Shown piece by piece: positions 34,057 to 41,352 of a DNA stretch of 64,000 nucleotides (positions within the stretch are counted from its first letter, which is position 1; the number at the start of each line of letters is the position of its first letter). The stretch spans positions 124,001 through 188,000 of IMG/VR virus record IMGVR_UViG_3300027336_000001. One strand, written 5' to 3'. The position numbers and the translations under genes were made by a program. The DNA comes from a virus. The notes beneath the pieces were generated by a model that had not been told where the DNA came from, made no database searches, and saw nothing but the letters and a program-made list of their open reading frames with translations.

Positions 34057-34542
34057 ATGAAAGATTTATTATTTGAATGTAATAATCAAGGCATGACAGA
34101 AAAAGACTTTACTGAAATGTTTTGCAAGGTTTGTAAAAATAGAAAATGTGAAAGAGCAAGCTGGGCATTTTCTACTTGGGATGAAAGAATTATTACTCAA
34201 GTCGATAGGTTTTTTAATACACCTACAATAAAGCAATCTGAAGCATCTCAATATAAAGGCATCAGTGATTTTGAAGAATACCATATCAATCCAGCTATTG
34301 ATGTATGGACACCAGCTAGTTTAGATTTTAATAAAACACAGCCTAAACATTATAAGATAGGACAGATTGAAAAACCTGTTGTCATATCTCAAAATGATGA
34401 GATAAACACACCTGTGCAAAATCTATATTTTGTAGGTAATCCACAAGACCTTAAACCACAACAACCTGTCATTCAACAAGACGAATGGTCTTTGCCACCT
34501 AAAACTTTAAAAGTAGGTGGCAAATTTCAAATGGGAAAATAA
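34057..34542 (+). CDS. Small Cys-cluster protein, 161 aa
   Basis: A CxxCxxxxC cluster (C23, C26, C31, in MFCKVCKNRKCERASWAF) and a SxWDERIxxQxDRFF helix resemble a zinc-binding motif seen in several large phages, where CxxCxNxxCxxA precedes an Arg-rich helix. The remainder is Pro/Gln-rich (PQDLKPQQPVIQQDE), probably unstructured, ending KVGGKFQMGK. It follows the seven-gene array after 1 nt with no strong ribosome binding site. Possibly a small virion or DNA-binding protein; function unknown. Confidence 0.6.
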   Translation: MKDLLFECNNQGMTEKDFTEMFCKVCKNRKCERASWAFSTWDERIITQVDRFFNTPTIKQSEASQYKGISDFEEYHINPAIDVWTPASLDFNKTQPKHYKIGQIEKPVVISQNDEINTPVQNLYFVGNPQDLKPQQPVIQQDEWSLPPKTLKVGGKFQMGK

Positions 34543-34544
34543 AA

Positions 34545-34757
34545 ATGTTAAACTCAACAATCATCCAAGCCATTAGTGATGGCTATCAAGTCGTATTGCC
34601 ATTGGCAGTAAAAAAAGATTTAAAGATCGAGTTAAAGTTTTATAACTTGATCATCACTACCAAAGAAGAAGTAATCAACAAAGAAAAGTTAATTTTCTTG
34701 AAATGGGAAGATGCGAATGAACTTGAAAGATTATCTTGGAAACAATTTTTACTTTAA
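34545..34757 (+). CDS. Small protein, 70 aa
   Basis: It begins MLNSTIIQAISDGYQVVLPL, followed by a strand pattern (LKIELKFYNLIITTKEEV) and an acidic helix ending WEDANELERLSWKQFLL. The N-terminus is faintly like the duplicated 92-residue protein at 57366 (MLNQAIISTLSSVY), but the similarity is too short to count as homology. GGGAAAATAAAA precedes the ATG. It overlaps the next gene by 41 nt in another frame. Confidence 0.5.
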   Translation: MLNSTIIQAISDGYQVVLPLAVKKDLKIELKFYNLIITTKEEVINKEKLIFLKWEDANELERLSWKQFLL

Positions 34758-35085
34758 GAGGTGGATTGATCCTGTGTTGGTTTTGCCACCTGATCTTATA
34801 CCTAAAGTAAATAAGAAACAAAAAAGAGCAATGAGAGAAGCAGAAGCATGGGTTTTAAAATATGGCAGTACTATCTTATATCTTAAAGGACTAATCCGAA
34901 AAGATGAGTTTGTATATATGGAAGAAAATCATGTTTTTGTAAACACGATTATTAAACCTACGATGCAGGAATTGATAGACATAGCAAAGATCTGTGGTGA
35001 AGAGCAATTTCAGACAGTGATAAAAATGACATCACATAAAAAAATTGTGGAATACCTTAGACCTTTTTATTGTATTATAAAATAA
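34717..35085 (+). CDS. Small basic protein, 122 aa
   Basis: The likely start is the ATG at 34717, with GGGAAG 6 nt upstream, inside the previous gene; an ATG 6 nt earlier lacks spacing. The product is basic at the centre (NKKQKRAMREAEAWVLKYG) and ends helical (ICGEEQFQTVIKMTSHKKIVEYL). It belongs to the plus-strand run 32479-35630. No domain recognised. The overlapping start is the weakest point. Confidence 0.5.
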   Translation: MNLKDYLGNNFYFKRWIDPVLVLPPDLIPKVNKKQKRAMREAEAWVLKYGSTILYLKGLIRKDEFVYMEENHVFVNTIIKPTMQELIDIAKICGEEQFQTVIKMTSHKKIVEYLRPFYCIIK

Positions 35086-35112
35086 ACCAATCAAAACAAA
35101 GGAAATGTTCAA

Positions 35113-35370
35113 ATGACATTATCATTAAAGTTATCCGAAGCGATTGCACAATTACAAGCAGTTGTAGCTGATGTAGAATCAGCAGAAAAAGGCAAACTCA
35201 AGCCAAGTGTGCGAGCAAGAAAAGAACTTCTAACAATTTCTAAATCTTTAAATGGTTTAAGAAAAGAATTGTTAGAAATCTCTAAAGCAGAAAAAGCAAA
35301 GAGAAAAGCAGAAAAAGAAGCAAATCCAAAAAAGAAGTATGCAACAGGCTTTGCCATTAAGAAAGCCTAA
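35113..35370 (+). CDS. Histone H1-like basic protein, 85 aa
   Basis: A helical, Lys/Ala/Glu-rich protein: LKLSEAIAQLQAVVADVESA, then SVRARKELLTISKSLNGLRK and a C-terminal KAKRKAEKEANPKKK. The VRARKxLxxISKxLxxLRKE pattern resembles bacterial and phage histone H1-like proteins, which have a VRKxxxELxKLxKEFRK helix with a lysine-rich tail. The likely role is packaging or masking phage DNA, or a nucleoid-like function. AAAGGAAATGTTCAA precedes the ATG. The family call is tentative, based on composition and helix pattern. Confidence 0.45.
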   Translation: MTLSLKLSEAIAQLQAVVADVESAEKGKLKPSVRARKELLTISKSLNGLRKELLEISKAEKAKRKAEKEANPKKKYATGFAIKKA

Positions 35371-35417
35371 ACATTAAATATATCTTATCTTGATAAAGTC
35401 TCTTGATAAGGTATTTG

Positions 35418-35630
35418 ATGTTAATAATATGGTTAGCTTTATGGTTTCTATGTTATATAAAAGTAAGCATCATATTATTTAAAAGCGAATTGGCAGTACA
35501 AGAGAAGGTAGTTTGGTATGTAAAAATATCAGGCTACCTTTTTTTATTTTGGTCTTTAGAGATATTAGATTATATGGTAGATAAAGACCTGTGGACAATC
35601 AAATGGTATTTAAGATTTAGGACTATATAG
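35418..35630 (+). CDS. Small integral membrane protein, 70 aa
   Basis: Two strongly hydrophobic segments (about residues 1-22, MLIIWLALWFLCYIKVSIIL, and about 36-52, WYVKISGYLFLFWSLEI) linked by a short charged loop. The C-terminus is basic (IKWYLRFRTI), suggesting both ends may be cytoplasmic. AAGG lies 7 nt before the ATG at 35418, preferred over an upstream TTG. It ends within the 3' end of the convergent gene at 35610 (21 nt overlap). It could be a lysis-linked holin-type or membrane-modifying protein; nothing specific supports either. Confidence 0.5.
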   Translation: MLIIWLALWFLCYIKVSIILFKSELAVQEKVVWYVKISGYLFLFWSLEILDYMVDKDLWTIKWYLRFRTI

Positions 35631-36620
35631 CATATAGCTTGCTACATCCATAATGTTTTGATGTGCATGAGCAAGTTTACTTTCAACCCAATCTTCTAAT
35701 GGTGTATCTGAATTAATCATATCAGCAAGAGTAGAAAGTTGAGTAATCATTTGTTCGATATGAGAAACAGACATATAAGAACCATCTGAATCAGCTTGAA
35801 TATCCATAATAGCATTAGCTTTCTTACCTAGCTTTCTAGCTTCTTTTCTTTTCTTTTTTGCAGTAGCTTTAAGAGTTCTCACAGCTTTCTTAACAAGTTC
35901 TTCAGCACTTTTAATAATATCAAAAGACGATGCTAGTTTATCATGTAGATCAGCTGGAATAACATTTGATTTCTTAAGGTATGTCAAATCATGTTTAGAC
36001 CATGCAGTTTTATATTCTTTAGCTTTTTCATCAGCTTTATCAGCATCAGCTAAAAGATCATTCATTTCAGATTCAATAGATGCTACTAGCATTCTAGCAG
36101 TTCTATTAAGAAACTTATTTTGAGTATTGTTAGCATTAATAAACTTATTAGCTACTCTTGATGCTAGTTTAACATTCAATTCTTTTTCGCAGGACTCTTG
36201 AGATTTAGGTGCTTGACCTGTAATAGTACCACCATACATACAGGTGTTTACTTTCCATTCATCTTCAAAGTCTTGTTCTTTAATCCATTTGCTCCATTCT
36301 TTTTTACCTTTGGGTCCTGAATGAAATCTTGACTGTCTTTCCAAATCAGCTTTTTTAAACTGATCTTTATATTTATCAGTGTTTTCTTTCCATTCATCTT
36401 GAAAATCTTCAGGTTGATCTTCAAACCATTCTTTAAATTCTTTCTTGCCTTGGGGACCTTCATGAAATCTAGATTCTTTATCAAAATCAGCAAACATATC
36501 ATTTGCTTCAATGCTACCATAATCTCTTCTCATCATTAAAGGTTGAGATAATTCTTGTTGAGAATCATCACCATTACAGCCACAGGCAGTAAAACGATTA
36601 AATCTATTTCTTTTTAACAT
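35610..36620 (-). CDS. Virion-type protein with basic leader and duplicated FHxGPxGKKE motif, 336 aa
   Basis: Second gene of a minus-strand pair; it follows the cysteine protease gene by 4 nt. It starts MLKRNRFNRFTACGCNGDD, a basic leader followed by a CGC. Two copies of a unit with SRFHxGPxGKKExxxW then ExxxFxDEWKxNT lie at about residues 50-85 and 97-128. A coiled, lysine-rich helix follows (KKAVRTLKATAKKKRKEARK). The C-terminal 30 residues (LEDWVESKLAHAHQNIMDVASYML) match a helical motif (xDWVxxKIxxAxDYI) seen at the ends of many phage virion and head proteins. I infer an internal or head-associated virion protein. Confidence 0.65.
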   Translation of the reverse strand: MLKRNRFNRFTACGCNGDDSQQELSQPLMMRRDYGSIEANDMFADFDKESRFHEGPQGKKEFKEWFEDQPEDFQDEWKENTDKYKDQFKKADLERQSRFHSGPKGKKEWSKWIKEQDFEDEWKVNTCMYGGTITGQAPKSQESCEKELNVKLASRVANKFINANNTQNKFLNRTARMLVASIESEMNDLLADADKADEKAKEYKTAWSKHDLTYLKKSNVIPADLHDKLASSFDIIKSAEELVKKAVRTLKATAKKKRKEARKLGKKANAIMDIQADSDGSYMSVSHIEQMITQLSTLADMINSDTPLEDWVESKLAHAHQNIMDVASYMLYSPKS

Positions 36621-36624
36621 TTTA

Positions 36625-37185
36625 TTAAAATCCTTTTCTTTTTCTTAGAGATGCCATCACTTGACGACCTTCTGAGTTTACTTCACGATCAACCATAAGA
36701 GCAGGTCTACGAACCATGTAATTGGGCCATTTCTCTGCCCATTTAGAATAGAAAGTACTTGAATCTACAATCCTAACAGTTTGATCAGGATCAGGGATAT
36801 TTGGATCAGCAACATAAACATCCATAGTACCATCAGGTTTTTCTACTACATCAAAAATTAAACTTGCATGACTCCATTCTCTACCTTCAGGATTCCAAGA
36901 GATGAGAACAGGCTTGCCTAGATCTGTCCAGCCTTTAACTTGCTTTAAAGTAGAAGGTACAACTAAAGTACCTCTACAGCCATAATGTTGCAGGCAGGCT
37001 AAAACTTCTTCCCATCTAGCACCTTGCATAGGTTTAGCACCAATTACTTTTTGAACTTCATCTTCTGATGTGTCAAAACCTAAAGCATTTAATGCCATAG
37101 CAGTAGATGCAGATACACAAGAGTATTGTGTTCTTTGCCTAACAGGATTTACATTAGCTTTGGCAATACGATTTTTAAAAAACAT
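36625..37185 (-). CDS. Papain/C39-like cysteine peptidase, 186 aa
   Basis: I choose the ATG at 37185 (AAAGG 10 nt upstream). It gives the same type of basic leader as its neighbours (MFFKNRIAKANVNPVRQRTQ). Q17/Q20, C23 (QYSCVSASTAMALNALG), H106 (WSHASLIFDV) and D127 (VADPN) form the usual Gln-Cys-His-Asp set of C39-type papain-fold peptidases, which act on peptides or as deubiquitinase-like and bacteriocin-processing enzymes. The length is usual for the single domain. The leader and the following gene suggest a virion-packaged protease or a maturation enzyme. The leader's QRTQ is shared with the gene at 40454. Confidence 0.7.
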   Translation of the reverse strand: MFFKNRIAKANVNPVRQRTQYSCVSASTAMALNALGFDTSEDEVQKVIGAKPMQGARWEEVLACLQHYGCRGTLVVPSTLKQVKGWTDLGKPVLISWNPEGREWSHASLIFDVVEKPDGTMDVYVADPNIPDPDQTVRIVDSSTFYSKWAEKWPNYMVRRPALMVDREVNSEGRQVMASLRKRKGF

Positions 37186-37256
37186 AGGATTAAAACCTTT
37201 CATCTTTATATGTATGAAAGATAGATAGAATATAAAAAGAATATGAAAAAACTTAA

Positions 37257-37297
37257 ATGAACTTGCAATTTAAATTGAGCATAAGTGTTTATATGAT
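37257..37297 (+). promoter_or_regulatory. Class A promoter
   Basis: TTGCAA (37263-37268), 17 bp, TGTTTA (37286-37291). It has an unusually long leader of about 100 nt before the ATG at 37391, within which I see no clear structure. Confidence 0.68.
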
Positions 37298-37390
37298 ACG
37301 AAATGAAAAAATCGTAAGCTCTTTGAAAACTCTAGTTCTTTTTACTCTGTGCTACTTTACTTGTAGGTGGCAGAAAGAAGTGTTGCTATT

Positions 37391-37777
37391 ATGGCTACAT
37401 TTACAAATTCCGAAGTGATTTCATCCTTCCTCTCTAATCAGGTATCATTATGGTTGAATGATGGTATCCGTAGTAAATCTTTGGTGGCATTCCAAAGAAC
37501 ACTTTGGTTTATTGATAGCGATGGTAAAGAAATTATCATGGCAAAGGTCAAATCCGAAGATCACAAAGGTATTAACTATACGATAGTGATTAATAAAATC
37601 GAGCATCTGAGTCCTAGTTTCAATAAACTAAGAAATGAAATGGTCTTTGAATTTTTAACTAAATTCCATGATCCGACAGCAGAAGATTGGTCTGAAAAAA
37701 TAAGAAATTTTAAACTTGTTGAGTTCAGACCACTACATGAAAACGATGGATTACAATCGTATATCCTAGTTGAATAA
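37391..37777 (+). CDS. Protein of unknown function, 128 aa
   Basis: I prefer the ATG at 37391 (AGAAAGAAG about 10 nt upstream) over a GTG at 37367; the choice is uncertain. Short alpha/beta protein with TLWFIDSDGKEIIMAKVKSE near residue 35 and FEFLTKFHDPTAEDWSEKIR later. No known domain. It lies alone between two class A promoters, so it is probably an early single-gene unit. Confidence 0.6.
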   Translation: MATFTNSEVISSFLSNQVSLWLNDGIRSKSLVAFQRTLWFIDSDGKEIIMAKVKSEDHKGINYTIVINKIEHLSPSFNKLRNEMVFEFLTKFHDPTAEDWSEKIRNFKLVEFRPLHENDGLQSYILVE

Positions 37778-37788
37778 AAAAACTTAAA

Positions 37789-37828
37789 TGAACTTGCAAT
37801 AAGTTCTGATCTTAAGTGTTTACCTATT
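37789..37828 (+). promoter_or_regulatory. Class A promoter
   Basis: TTGCAA (37794-37799), 17 bp, TGTTTA (37817-37822), extended by CTTAAG before TGTTTA. It is nearly identical in its flanks to the 16034 site, including the following ACAAACC. Confidence 0.72.
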
Positions 37829-37861
37829 ACCAAACAAACCAACCACTCAAAAGGATCAAAA

Positions 37862-38413
37862 TTGAAGAAGTCATCTTTAATCCTAAATATTTTCAAAGGT
37901 CTTCAAGACCTACACAGTAAACATGACAATGACTTTGCAGGTCTTGAGGCAGATTTCAAGGCATTCGTTGTCAAAGCAGTAGCAGTTAACTATACAGATA
38001 GTACATTGTCTAAACAGCATGATCTCTATCAAGCGAATGATGAGATTGAAGAAGTGATTTGTAGCATCATGAGAGATGCAGAAGATGCAAGTGAAGTCTA
38101 TGCAAACTTTAAGATTTGTGAAAAGACAGTTAGCAAGTTAAGAGGTTTACTTGAAGAAGTGGCAACAGAAACTGAATTTCACAGTCTTGAAAAGACAATG
38201 AGATCAAAGATATTCAATACACTTGGTACTTTGACAGAACCATTTGAACTCATAGTAGAACATAACGAATATTCCGATATGTCAGATTTGACAGGTGAAC
38301 TTTTCGGTATCTATGAAAGTTATGAAGAGCAAAAAGAAAAAGGTTTTGAAGATACAGGCAGTCATAGAACATTAAGTGATTTAAGAGAAGTCTTAGAAAA
38401 GATAATGTTCTAA
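37862..38413 (+). CDS. Helical protein with TTG start, 183 aa
   Basis: The most likely start is TTG at 37862, because AAAAGGATCAAAA lies just upstream and the first in-frame ATG is far inside the protein. It is predicted almost fully helical, with mixed charge: LQDLHSKHDNDFAGLEADFK, then VCEKTVSKLRGLLEEVATET-like segments and an acidic C-terminal part. No known domain. It is driven by the class A promoter at 37789. A short hairpin follows at 38422. Confidence 0.62.
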   Translation: MKKSSLILNIFKGLQDLHSKHDNDFAGLEADFKAFVVKAVAVNYTDSTLSKQHDLYQANDEIEEVICSIMRDAEDASEVYANFKICEKTVSKLRGLLEEVATETEFHSLEKTMRSKIFNTLGTLTEPFELIVEHNEYSDMSDLTGELFGIYESYEEQKEKGFEDTGSHRTLSDLREVLEKIMF

Positions 38414-38421
38414 ATGCAGGT

Positions 38422-38440
38422 GATCACAAAAAAAGTGATC
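38422..38440 (+). terminator. Weak hairpin after 38413
   Basis: GATCAC (38422-38427), 7 A, GTGATC (38435-38440). No U-run follows, so it is only a possible terminator or RNA end-stabiliser. Confidence 0.25.
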
Positions 38441-38510
38441 TAAAAATGTAAAATTTAATTTTAAATACTTTAAGAATAAAAACCAAACAGTCAACAAAGG
38501 AAAACTTTAA

Positions 38511-39845
38511 ATGACAACAAGCATACCATTACCAACAGATGGCAAAAAAATTAAAGCATTATTTGATAATCCAAATAGCTTTCAAATCACTAATGACAAT
38601 CTCAATTTTCCATTTCAATGCTACTTTGTAGGTGGCAGGTTGGAAAACATTAAAGATGTGATTTTACCTGCATTGAGAAAAGAACTAGGCATGAATTTTA
38701 TGTTTGGTGGACATAAAGATCCAACCAAAAAGTCTTTTCCAATCATTCCATTTACTACAATGCTTGTCTTTCATTTAAAAGATATGTCAGGACATCCTAT
38801 AAGAGAATGGGCAAAAAAAGAAGCAGATGATTTAGGCATACCATTTATTGAGATTGTGCAAAAAATCAAACCTACGATTGAAACCATTCAAAAACACTAT
38901 CCAAACTTTTGGGAAATATCACAAAGGTTTAAAATGTTAAGATCTCTATTACCAGCAGAGGACTGCAAACAAGAAAGTGACTTTTTTGTGTTCACAGTTG
39001 AAAATTTTATTAAAACAATCATTCAAAAAGAAGATTGGTTAGTGATTGAAAAAAACTGTATGGATAAACCATATCGTTTACTACCTGTGAATGTGCATAA
39101 TGAAAATCCTGTAGATTTTTACAGAAAATGTATCAGAGAAAACATTAACAATTTCTTAAATGGTCTTGAAAATCCTTTGGATATGACTACAAGCACACCT
39201 TTACCACCAAGAGTAGAATCTTGGTATGAACAAGGTGCGATCTTATTAACAGATCATGTTTTATCTGTAATACAAGGTAAATCAGAACGATACAGCAAAG
39301 AACAGTATCTTGAAATCAAAAGACAATGGCTGATTGATATGGTTACTGATCCTGTTCTTGATAAAGAATGGACTAAAAACTTCCATAAGATTGATCAAGC
39401 ATTTAAAGGCATTTTTGGTTGTGGCATTCCATCTGTACTTAAAACAGAAGTAAAAGACATGATGGAAATGAAATACCAAGATGATTTTAAACATCTTTTA
39501 GATAACCAACCTACCATTGTAGAGCAACCTGCAACCATTGTAGAACAACCAACCATTATAGAACAACCAACCATTATAGAACAACCAACCATTATAGAGC
39601 AACCTATAGTAGAGCAACCACCTATAGAAAAGGATATACCTGTTATGAAAACAGATACTATTAAAACAGAAACCAAAGTGTTTAAGAGTGCAGGCATCAA
39701 TGGAATGAAATTCCAAATGACAGAAGGTGCAACCTTAATCATTGAAAATATCCAAATCAATGATTTAGATTTAAAGGAATGCAGTCAAGTAGTCATTAAA
39801 AATGTAAATGGAAATCAAGTAGGTGAAATGAAGATTACCTTTTAA
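38511..39845 (+). CDS. DUF2325-like N-terminal domain with hexapeptide repeat linker, 444 aa
   Basis: The N-terminal 110 residues (QCYFVGGRLENIKDVILPAL; then GMNFMFGGHKD; FPIIPFTTMLVF; then HPIREWAKKEADDLGIPFIE) follow the layout of DUF2325-type nucleotide-fold domains: a GGRLEN turn, a GxxxH/D loop, and a helix preceding GIPF. The middle is helical. A low-complexity linker of PTIxEQ hexapeptides (residues about 333-370) leads to a C-terminal beta domain (AGINGMKFQMTEGATLIIEN). AAAGGAAAACTTTAA precedes the ATG. The stop abuts the convergent gene at 39846. Function unknown. Confidence 0.65.
   Translation: MTTSIPLPTDGKKIKALFDNPNSFQITNDNLNFPFQCYFVGGRLENIKDVILPALRKELGMNFMFGGHKDPTKKSFPIIPFTTMLVFHLKDMSGHPIREWAKKEADDLGIPFIEIVQKIKPTIETIQKHYPNFWEISQRFKMLRSLLPAEDCKQESDFFVFTVENFIKTIIQKEDWLVIEKNCMDKPYRLLPVNVHNENPVDFYRKCIRENINNFLNGLENPLDMTTSTPLPPRVESWYEQGAILLTDHVLSVIQGKSERYSKEQYLEIKRQWLIDMVTDPVLDKEWTKNFHKIDQAFKGIFGCGIPSVLKTEVKDMMEMKYQDDFKHLLDNQPTIVEQPATIVEQPTIIEQPTIIEQPTIIEQPIVEQPPIEKDIPVMKTDTIKTETKVFKSAGINGMKFQMTEGATLIIENIQINDLDLKECSQVVIKNVNGNQVGEMKITF
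39508..39618 (+). repeat. Short tandem repeat (18 bp unit) coding for PTIIEQ
   Basis: About six imperfect copies of an 18 bp unit (ACCATTATAGAACAACCA) inside the gene at 38511. Three central copies are almost identical, so copy number could vary by slippage. The peptide is a Glu/Gln/Pro/Ile linker. Confidence 0.75.
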
Positions 39846-40343
39846 TTAAAATGGAACTTCTTGTGTTTCAAATTGAACTTTATTAAAAAACTTACCAATC
39901 AAAAATTTATTAACACCTTTTGAAAATAATAGCTTTTCAATCTGCATTTCTGTTCTAGGATTAAAAGAACTCATTACATATTCCTGTGTAAGATCAAATA
40001 AAACATCATCATCTAGTAAATCAAGTTTAGTGATTTGTTCAAGATATTTAATGCTTTCATCAATAGCATCCATAAGCATTTCTTTTACAGCACCTGCATA
40101 TTTGAAACTTGCTGTTTTACCTGTAAAATATTCACTTGGATCTTTTGTGCAATGTGCTTTATCGTTGGGATTTTTATATTTACAATAAATGCTCCAAGCT
40201 GTACTAAAAGCATATCCTGTATCATATCCTTTTTCTTTTTCAAAAAACTCTGCTTTGTCTTGTACATATTTTGGAATATCTCTTTGATTATCAGCAGATA
40301 ATCTTTGTAGCATTGCTTTTTTAATAGCATTGTGCTTATTCAT
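39846..40343 (-). CDS. Probable virion protein with basic leader and Cys/Tyr-rich core, 165 aa
   Basis: The start is at 40343 (AAAGGAAGTGATGCT); residues encoded further upstream are hydrophobic and lie in a promoter-like stretch. The leader is MNKHNAIKKAMLQRLSADNQ. The core GYDTGYAFSTAWSIYCKYKNPN (about residues 38-60) followed by AHC recalls a recurrent phage virion motif, xYAxxxAWSxYCxYKxPxxxHC, which I know from other large phage proteins; the role is unclear. The C-terminus is helical (LLDDDVLFDLTQEYVM). A class B promoter lies at 40380. Confidence 0.62.
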   Translation of the reverse strand: MNKHNAIKKAMLQRLSADNQRDIPKYVQDKAEFFEKEKGYDTGYAFSTAWSIYCKYKNPNDKAHCTKDPSEYFTGKTASFKYAGAVKEMLMDAIDESIKYLEQITKLDLLDDDVLFDLTQEYVMSSFNPRTEMQIEKLLFSKGVNKFLIGKFFNKVQFETQEVPF

Positions 40344-40379
40344 AGCATCACTTCCTTTTTGATCTTTATAGTTTAAATA

Positions 40380-40409
40380 AAACATATAAAATAAATACAT
40401 TATTAAAAA
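40380..40409 (-). promoter_or_regulatory. Class B promoter (reference copy)
   Basis: A 30 bp block 29/30 identical to 41257-41286; on the coding strand it runs TTTTTAATAATG then ATTTATTTTATATGTTT. It sits 37 nt before the ATG at 40343. Conserved sequence and position indicate a promoter. Confidence 0.6.
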
Positions 40410-40453
40410 AGAAGTGATCTAATATGTTAGGTAGTTTTTATTAAAAAAAGTAA

Positions 40454-41218
40454 TTAGGAAACAATTTTACCTGTCCTCGGGTCAAATTTATAATCATTAT
40501 CTTCTGCTCGGTCTTTAAAATATTCAAAACTTTCAATATTTTCAAATTCGTTACGAATGATCTGTGTAATTTCATGTAAGAAATCTGTTACATATTCTCT
40601 AACCTCATCTACAAAATCTTCAACCAAATTCTTTAAACCAGCAAATCCCTTTTTAGGATCAGAGCCATAATATTGACCAATTTCGTCTTGAATGCGATAT
40701 AATAAGAAACTTGTTGTGCCTTCAGCATAGTCTTGATTTCCTTTCAACTTGTAGCCACCATGAAATCCTGTACTGACTGTGGTACTAGAATCATCAAAAT
40801 CTGAGATAATGCTTCTTAGGAATTTACCAAGACTTTTATACTTTGCAAATCGTGGTGTCATCAAAAGATCGGTAAAATCGATTCTAGCAATTTCAACAGA
40901 AAATTCACCATGATAGTAATCATATTCTAAACCGTATTTTTCCATAGTAATTTCTGGAAATACAGTAGAATTTAATAGATTGATCTCATCATGAATAATA
41001 TCTTGTGCGATCTCATATTCGGGATTGTCACCACCAAGCCATAATGAGTGTGCTGTATCTTGCATTTGTGGTGAAAGTTCGCTAAGGCTCACACCTTGAT
41101 CTTCCATAGCGAAACGAGAACGAGATGCAAAACGACTACGAGTAGCTGGAATACTAGATTGTGTTCTTTGAGATGCTACTGCTATTTTTTTAGCTAAAGA
41201 GTTTAATCTTCTAAACAT
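40454..41218 (-). CDS. Probable virion-associated protein with basic leader, 254 aa
   Basis: AAAGGACAAAAA precedes the ATG. It begins with the strongest basic leader in the set: MFRRLNSLAKKIAVASQRTQ, then repeated RSRFA units (RSRFASRSRFA). The body is acidic (DDSSTTVST, FVDEVREYVTDFLHEITQI) with helical C-terminal regions. The QRTQ in the leader is shared with the C39-like protease at 36625. I infer that this group carries a capsid-targeting or packaging signal. No domain recognised. Confidence 0.62.
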   Translation of the reverse strand: MFRRLNSLAKKIAVASQRTQSSIPATRSRFASRSRFAMEDQGVSLSELSPQMQDTAHSLWLGGDNPEYEIAQDIIHDEINLLNSTVFPEITMEKYGLEYDYYHGEFSVEIARIDFTDLLMTPRFAKYKSLGKFLRSIISDFDDSSTTVSTGFHGGYKLKGNQDYAEGTTSFLLYRIQDEIGQYYGSDPKKGFAGLKNLVEDFVDEVREYVTDFLHEITQIIRNEFENIESFEYFKDRAEDNDYKFDPRTGKIVS

Positions 41219-41256
41219 TTTTTGTCCTTTTTGAAAAAGTAAATGAACATTCTTAA

Positions 41257-41286
41257 AAACATATAAAATAAATTCATTATTAAAAA
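41257..41286 (-). promoter_or_regulatory. Class B promoter (second copy)
   Basis: A 30 bp block matching 40380-40409 at 29 of 30 positions, 39 nt before the ATG at 41218. Such identity between two non-coding stretches in an AT-rich genome implies function. Confidence 0.6.
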
Positions 41287-41315
41287 CAGAAATCCTCTAC
41301 ACTTTATTATAAGTC

Positions 41316-41350
41316 TGTTTACCATCCACATCTAAATAAAAAGGTAAACA
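41316..41350 (+). promoter_or_regulatory. Candidate leader hairpin before 41353
   Basis: TGTTTACC (41316-41323) and GGTAAACA (41343-41350) form a perfect 8 bp stem with a 19 nt loop. It lies 2 nt from the ATG and covers part of the AAAAGG ribosome binding site. Weaker than the three main hairpins. Confidence 0.4.
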
Positions 41351-41352
41351 CT

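Noticed and set aside
39508-39618. CRISPR-like repeat array
   Set aside because: The repeats are only 18 bp, directly contiguous without spacers, and in frame in a coding gene, so they are a protein repeat.
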